A stretch of DNA of 64,000 nt from Tetmemena sp. SeJ-2015. Its lineage: Eukaryota; Ciliophora; Spirotrichea; Sporadotrichida; Oxytrichidae. Below are positions 58,589 through 64,000 of this stretch, in pieces. The notes under the pieces are model-generated. The model searched no databases. It was not told where the DNA came from and saw only the letters and a program-made list of their open reading frames with translations. The stretch covers positions 62,001-126,000 of the forward strand of contig JAJKFJ010022802.1 in NCBI GenBank assembly GCA_027382625.1. Direction: 5' to 3'. A program made the translations under genes and the position numbers. Each line of letters starts with the position of its first letter. Position 1 is the first letter of the stretch.

Positions 58589-58635
58589 TAAGATTAACCT
58601 AATCACCATCTCAAAAACGTTCAAAAGCTTTCTCT

Positions 58636-59324
58636 TCATTCTTGCACTTGTTGCTATTCCTGCTTTCCTCTTTTCTTGAGTAGATACATGAAATATCCCA
58701 GTCCCTTATCTATGTTCTTTTGAGAAAAGTCCCAGCTGAACTCTGGATCTAGCAAGAACTTCTTTCTGAAATGAGGCTAGTCGAAAGAAATCTGAATAAA
58801 CAAGCCATCATCCTTGAGCACTCTGAAGCAGTTTTACAAGGTTTTCTTGGCTCTTTCTTTTACCTCATCAGTGGGATTCCAAGGATCCTTATTATCAGTC
58901 ATCACCACATCCATAGTGGCCTTATCTATAACTATGTCAAAAGAACCATCTTCAAATTTCATATCCATCATGTCCATGCACTACCACCTCAGTTCTTAGC
59001 ATTCCCCTCCCTCACTATACTTGTCTTTCATCCTCTAAATAACGCTATCTGCATAGTCTATGTTGTCGATATTATGATACCCCTCCTTCCATAAATCATA
59101 GCCCAGAGAGGAGTTCCCACAACCAATGATCAGGATTTTGCACATCTTATCCTCTTAAGGTAGAGCCTCCAGAAATTGTGTTCTACAATCAGAATAGCTG
59201 ACAAGCCACTCATAGTTGTCTTCCACCTTAAATCTCTCGTTCCAATACTCTTGGTTCTATAAAACGATAAGACTTGACAAGATTAAGTAAATACCAAATA
59301 CTCTGAATTGTGCTTAGGCTCCAT
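58636..59324 (-). CDS. methyltransferase, METTL13/EEF1AKMT4-like
   Basis: The start is ATG 59324 (MEPKHNSEY), then a 45-nt GT..AG intron, then a continuous frame to TGA 58636-58638. Motifs: EYWNERFKVEDNYEWLVSYS, the SAM-binding loop ILIIGCGNSSLGYDLWKEGY, NIDNIDYADSVIQRM, MDMMDMKFEDGSFDIVIDKA and TMDVVMTDNKDPWNPTDEV. This is the pattern of the METTL13/EEF1AKMT4 family that methylates lysines in elongation factor eEF1A. Several TAA/TAG codons are read as Gln. No IES is needed, so this gene appears uninterrupted in the germline. The eEF1A target is inferred from the family. Confidence 0.85.
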
Positions 59325-59339
59325 GATCTTGATATTTAA

Positions 59340-59690
59340 TAAATTACTTTCTAATCTTATAATACGCAATAGAGAGCAGAAATTTTCATGCATAGGAAAT
59401 AGCAAGGAATACGTAATCAAATGGAAAAAGCACAAATTAAAGAAGAGCTGATATTCGATAGCAAATGCTGATTTTCAACACTAAATTTTCACTAAATGGT
59501 GTTTCATTCTGTTTTTGTGATTTGTAATCAATTGATCTTTAGAGAAAGCATAGCAAATTTATTGAATGATCAGTACTTTTTAGTATTACATTAAAAATCA
59601 TGCTACATAAATTAAAATTTTTACTCGATTTACTAATAGTAATGCTGTTAAAAGGCATATAATATTAAATTAAAACCTCAATTATTTACT
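59340..59690. other. AT-rich intergenic stretch
   Basis: It lies between divergent genes (methyltransferase on minus, zinc-finger gene on plus). No coding pattern is seen. It should include both 5' flanks. Confidence 0.4.
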
Positions 59691-59859
59691 ATGCAACAAC
59701 TCTATTTCTATTATAGAAATCTTACTATAATAAACATGATAGCTTTTTTATTTGTAATAGCCAGGCTTATTGGGTATGCATTAGCCATAAATTATGATAC
59801 TTCCGATCGGTTCCTTCCCTCATCTTATCATTATATGATTGTATTTATCTGACAGGAAG

Positions 59860-61991
59860 TATAAGCAACTACTAGTTCTCCCCACTTAATGGGAACGTGC
59901 TCATCCCTATCATATCAAGCGATCAAATGGGAAACCAAGTAGCGGCTGTTTTTAACCCCTCCTACAGTACAGCAGCCTTGGTCTCTCCCCAGCCTTTAGA
60001 GAAGAGCACCCTCTCCTCATAAATCCCTAGAGTATTTGGCTCCGGCCAAAAGTCCGCATTTCAAAAATTTGACAAGAATGCTACCTAGTCGGCTGACAAG
60101 GACTAACCTCAAGTTACTAAAGTCATCATCTCTCCTAATTCTATACCAAAATATGCTGCTTATAGTAGCATATTCAACATTTTAAGGTTTTCATTTTAAT
60201 GTCTGCTCAAACTCCAGAGGTGAGGAAGTCTTCTTGGTCAACAGCAGCAGCCGAGAGCGAGTCCTCTGAAAAGCTCGTGAGGACAGCATTAAAGTTCGAG
60301 GGCGAAAAGCTTTTGCCAAGTTACGGTTGTCGCACTTCATCCAATCAGACGAATGAACTATTGCCCTCACCCCTAAGTCAACTGGGACTTACTCTCAAGA
60401 AGCAGATAGAAATGTCCCAACTCTCGAATTCACTCCACCAGCCTAGCTTCTACCTGCAGCAGAATTTCCCAACAGGAATAGTCTTTCCTCAAACTCCTCA
60501 CAGCAACAAATAGTATTTTGAAAACCCACTCGCTGTCAGAAAGGAATCAGAAGCCTTCGAACTACCAGACATCCTGCGCTCTTTCAAAGCCAATCCCTCC
60601 ATTTCAAAGATCAATGACGAGTAATGTCAGTAGGACATACAAAGGTTTCTCACAGTCTAAAGAAATTAAGAGCGTTGTTTTAACTACAGTTCTATGTATA
60701 TAATTTATTGAAAGAAATTACCAAAATAAGGGAAGTAGCACGATGGCATAGACGAGAGATTTGGCTGATCTCTAAATTCCATGTTAGGGCGAACGAGTTA
60801 AGGATTCAAAGCAGAATGCTTTTCTGCAGTGCCCAACTTAGTAGTCGCCCAAAGACACACTAATTAGAATCCTGAAGCACCCGCCTCAGGAATCCTCTGG
60901 GGGCTCAGTCTCCTCATTCACAAAAGAAAGGCGCATGAGTAAGCGGCCCAAAAGATTGGTTAAATACAAAAACAAGAAAAATAAACAAATATCTGATCAA
61001 ATACTTAAAAAAATATTTATTAAAGCAAATAACCTCAAAGCAAAATATAGATAAATAAATTTCAAGCATTAGTTTTGCTGGCCCTTTCTTTTCATTTCCT
61101 GAATTATATTTTTAATAAATAATTTTACCTTGTTGATAAAACGAAATTCTCCAATTAGTTCTTCTTTAAAACTATTTATAGGTGCCTAAAAGAAAATTAG
61201 CCTTTTTCTTTAATGAATGTCTTTGGATTTTATAAAGTGTATTTATTTATTTGAATTATACTAGATGACATCATAATAAACAATCCGAGCAAATCAGAAG
61301 ATTTTGAGAATGCTCTTTTGCTGAGCAGAGGCAACAAGCTGCCTTAACCAAAGGAGGACAACTCAAATAATAATTAGATGAGTGGAGGGCAACTGAATTA
61401 AAATTACCAATCAAGTAAGATACTTTAGCAAGACACAAATTTGGACGAACACTCTTCTTAATACAGAAAAGAACAGCCAAACTAGCCACAGCAGCAGATT
61501 ACTTCTAACCAATACTCAAATCAAGAAAGAAGTTTCTCTAGAGATCTATTTATATCTGTAGGGTGGTGATCAATCAGTGTGTACTGAATCCTAAGTCTTT
61601 GAGAATCTTGATTTTTCTGAGGACGAGGATGGGGATGGGGACTACCTTGAGCAAATCGACTCAGGAAGAAGCAAAATTAAGACTTTCGAAGGCATCCCAA
61701 AATCTTGGCATCAAACTATCAGAGTCAAGAATCCTCACACTCAGCGTGTCAAGCTCTACTTCAAATGCAAATACCCCGATTGCGTGAGTGTCTTCAAGAA
61801 AAGCTGCAATCTAAGAGATCATTTCATTGTGAAAGAAGTAGTATATTATTGTATATTATTTCCGCAAGCACACAGGCATGAGACCTTTTAGTTGCCCTTT
61901 TTGTCACAAAACTTTCACTCAGAGTGGAAACTTAGGAAGACATTTAAAAAATGTACATCAAGTTTCTCGCGAGAATGTTAACTTTAATTGA
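59860..61991 (+). CDS. C2H2 zinc-finger protein with long Ser/Gln-rich N-terminus
   Basis: Ser/Gln/Pro-rich frames (59860-60960; e.g. STAAAESESSEKLVRTALKF) may belong to the same gene as the zinc-finger end (61270-61991). The fingers read CKYPDC-x12-H-x3-H and CPFC-x12-H-x4-H, with the standard HTGMRPF linker. They end NVHQVSRENVNFN at TGA 61989-61991. Two tandem C2H2 fingers indicate nucleic-acid binding, probably transcriptional. The first finger is broken between its two His by a 37-nt IES (ATTTC). The AT-rich 60960-61260 segment may be an insert or a gene boundary. The start is unresolved. Confidence 0.7.
61821..61862 (+). other. 37-nt IES with ATTTC pointer inside a zinc finger
   Basis: ATTTC occurs at 61821-61825 and 61858-61862. 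Removing 37 nt with one copy gives LRDHFRKHTGMRPFSCPFC, restoring the H-x3-H ligand pair and linker. The insert contains the tandem GTATATTATT twice (61841-61860). Confidence 0.92.
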
Positions 61992-62171
61992 ACAAATCAT
62001 CGGCATAATCATCATCGATCAATTTAAATATTACTTTCTTCATTCTAATTAAAAAGTTATTTACTTCAAAAAGAAGAAGAATGATCTAGGAGCGATTATA
62101 TTCATGAAGAAATTAACTAATAGGTGTTTGAGTTTTTTTTGTTGTCTAATAAATCTAAAGAGTTAAAAGAG

Positions 62172-63027
62172 CTCACTGGCTCAACTTGAAAGTGGTTAGC
62201 TTTCTATTGTTTAATTAAAATGGATTAAATCCTTCTTAAAATTCAAGCAGACAATAAAAATTGCTTTATCTTCTTTAATAGAGAATTATATATCTTGTGA
62301 TTTTATCTTAATTCACTCTATTAATCTTAATGAGATTTAAAAATGATTGAGCACTATTATAAAGCCAGAGACATAAGTATTCTGTGAGTGGAATAGCAAG
62401 AGATCTCTGGAATAGAGTGCAGTTGAGAGGGAGGTACTCAAGGATAAAGTCATTGCTGAACTGAGGTATGTAGTCTGCCTCTTTGACAGAAGTGAACTAA
62501 GGAAGATCCTCCGAGGAATCATCTTGCTTTTACTTTCTATCTGAAGGAGGAGAGTTATTGAGGCGCTTATAGTTGGCAATCTTGTCCCAACCAAACTCAT
62601 TTAGGAAACTCTGGTACAGTTGAGCAAAGACAGCACAGGCTTTGTAGAAATTGACTATAACTTGCTCAGATACATCCACCAAAAATATGGCAAGAATTTG
62701 ATCAATCTTCAAGAGAGATCTCTCTTCGTCATTTAAATTAGCGAGGTAGAGAGTGCCTTTGTGAACATTAGGTTTCAAGCCTTCAATGTTAAGCTGTCTC
62801 ATGCTTTGCAAAATTATATGATTGTAGTCGTTAACCATATTTGCGAGCATGTCCTCATCGCATAAGTCCTATCTTTCGTAATACCATTCACTTGGATTAG
62901 TGGGCCCACCCAGGCAATTCAATCTCCCTAGCATTTCCCTTTTTCCTACTGGAGTTTTTCATCGGTAAGGTGTGATTCCAGATAAGACAACTACCCCATC
63001 TACTTAATTAATAAAACATTCGATCAT
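62172..63027 (-). CDS. unrecognised globular protein
   Basis: From ATG 63027 (MIECFINQVDGVVVLSGITP) the frame meets one TGA at about 62963 and continues with MLGRLNCLGGPTNPSEWYYE, DMLANMVNDYNHIILQSMRQ, RSLLKIDQILAIFLVDVSEQ and FLNEFGWDKIANYKRLNNSP. Another block follows: KEADYIPQFSNDFILEYLPL and YLCLWLYNSAQSFLNLIKIN. The protein looks well folded and conserved but I do not recognise the family. The early TGA disappears if 3 nt between two GA dinucleotides are dropped; otherwise the start may be the later ATG at about 62935. The 3' end is approximate. Confidence 0.5.
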
Positions 63028-63029
63028 AA

Positions 63030-63310
63030 CTAAAAATTAATTAAAGGTAATGAGCAATCCAAAATTATAATGCTTATTATGAATTTAATGATGAGATTAC
63101 TATAAATTCATTGAGGATAAAATTCATAAAGATTTGAAAAATTTGAAATAACCTATGAGCTATAATTGGGCTGTATTTGATTTTCTAGATTCAGTTCACA
63201 GATTGCTAAAGTTTAAATTTTAGCTTCCTTAATATAATATCTTCTTTTTCTTTAAACACAAGAATCGTTAAAATAAGACCTAATTTATCCTTAGAACTCT
63301 AATATTATTT
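63030..63310. other. AT-rich intergenic stretch
   Basis: No coding or RNA signal is seen between two minus-strand genes. Confidence 0.35.
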
Positions 63311-63319
63311 AAAGCATTT

Positions 63320-64000
63320 TAATCTTTAAAATATTTTCTACTTGTTGTTATTTTGAAGAGCAGCGAGACTAGCTTACAGTTTTTACTATTCCTCTTTGTC
63401 CTGAACAAGGACCTATATCTTTCTGGGTCTACCTCTGCCTCTTCCAGTCTAGAGCTGAGAGGTATTAGAACCTGAAGGAGCCTTGCCATCGTGCTTAGTT
63501 TTGATGTGTGTGTACAAAGCCGGGTAAGAAAGGTACATCTTACCGCATCCACATCTGAAGTTTCTGCCCTTGTTATCATTCTTAGACCTTCTTTTGTGCT
63601 TTGACTTTTAGCCACTCTGAGTGATTGAACCCCCTTCATTAACTAATTAACACTTTAATATAACAAACATAAATTGTATCAATCATCGCCGGAGTCTGAC
63701 ATTTCGTCATCTTCATCCATGCTTCCTTCAATAAGATCGCCCTCCTCTCCCATATCATCTCTACCGAGTCAGCCACAAATATCATTCTTACCCATATTAC
63801 TGGAAGTTCTACTATTGCTGCTACTGCTGCTACTACATTTTATCAAATTTATAATTGCTTCCTCCCTTATATAGTTATCCAAACTATTGTCTCTAATTTT
63901 AAAGATTAAACCAATTTATTTAATCAAATTAAGTTTCTCTTAGGGATAGTCTTGCTGTTGCTTGAGGAATCCATCATGTAAGTGTAAGGGTTAGATCTGA
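63320..64000 (-). CDS. C2H2 zinc-finger and AT-hook protein (runs off the right edge)
   Basis: A poly-Gln start written with TAG/CAG/CAA (about 63790-63840) and an acidic stretch (GSMDEDDEMSDSGDD, about 63685-63740) lead, across a 47-nt IES (ATGA), into EGGSITQSGQKSKHKRRSK. One C2H2-like finger follows (FRCGCGKMYLSYPALYTHIK then TKH), then an AT-hook TGRGRGRPRKI and a Gln-rich tail. An AT-hook beside a zinc finger points to DNA binding. A further break near 63775 is unplaced. The 3' end near 63320 is approximate. Confidence 0.65.
63636..63686 (-). other. 47-nt IES with ATGA pointer
   Basis: ATGA (minus-strand reading) occurs at 63686-63683 and 63639-63636. Removing 47 nt with one copy replaces a TGA stop and joins MSDSGD to EGGSITQSGQKS in frame. 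Confidence 0.7.

Noticed and set aside
1..64000. Reading the many broken frames as pseudogenes or a decayed region
   Set aside because: The breaks lie between exact direct repeats, and single-copy excision restores conserved motifs in many independent genes. Decay would not do this.
1..64000. CRISPR arrays, bacterial insertion sequences, tRNA or rRNA genes
   Set aside because: No regularly spaced repeats, no bacterial gene layout and no recognisable RNA gene were found on reading both strands.

Overview
The window reads as germline (micronuclear) DNA of a spirotrich ciliate of the Oxytricha/Stylonychia/Tetmemena type. TAA and TAG are read as glutamine and TGA is the only stop: this code opens continuous reading frames for recognisable proteins everywhere. 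Genes carry short GT..AG introns (about 25 to 110 nt). They are also cut by short AT-rich inserts that lack GT..AG ends, lie between direct repeats of 2 to 14 bp, and restore a conserved protein exactly when the insert plus one repeat copy is removed. That is the signature of internal eliminated sequences (IESs) with pointers between macronuclear-destined segments (MDSs). No C4A4/G4T4 telomere repeat was seen, so this is not an assembled somatic nanochromosome. No tRNA, rRNA or CRISPR was recognised.

Layout. 1-7 kb: tail of an unknown gene (+), a TBC/rhodanese (TBC1D23-like) gene (-), a pseudokinase-like gene (-), a Gln-rich gene (+). 7-13.5 kb: a coiled-coil gene (-) and several unrecognised genes. 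13.8-15.6 kb: a multi-EF-hand protein (-). 15.9-18.7 kb: a large Gln-rich gene (+). 20-23.5 kb: a complete FAR1-type zinc finger + MULE transposase + SWIM gene (+). 23.6-24.6 kb: the N-terminal half of an MBOAT acyltransferase (+). 24.6-31 kb: a Cys-rich membrane protein, a repeat protein, two convergent STPGR (SHIPPO) genes and an acidic protein. 32-34.6 kb: ARMC9-like LisH/ARM gene (-). 35-40.7 kb: three tandem drug/metabolite-transporter paralogues (-). 41-44 kb: an unknown gene (+). 44.3-45.9 kb: Rab GTPase (+). 46.5-47.3 kb: coiled-coil gene (-). 47.5-48.3 kb: the C-terminal half of the same MBOAT gene, now on the minus strand. 48.4-53.2 kb: eIF3f, two membrane proteins and an L-type lectin (+). 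53.4-64 kb: unknown genes, an AT-hook protein, phosphopantothenoylcysteine decarboxylase, an eEF1A-lysine-methyltransferase-like protein, a C2H2 zinc-finger gene and a C2H2/AT-hook gene running off the right edge.

The main discovery is the MBOAT gene. Its two halves lie 23.7 kb apart in opposite orientation, and each stops resembling an MBOAT exactly at a shared 11-bp repeat. Joining the halves through one copy gives a continuous MBOAT reading frame. This looks like a scrambled, dispersed gene that needs inversion and long-range joining during macronuclear development. About sixteen further IESs are supported at base resolution in Rab, PPCDC, zinc-finger, EF-hand, transporter, eIF3f, MULE and other genes. 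Several sit inside active-site or metal-binding motifs. CDS ends of unrecognised genes are approximate, because undetected IESs and introns shift the frame.
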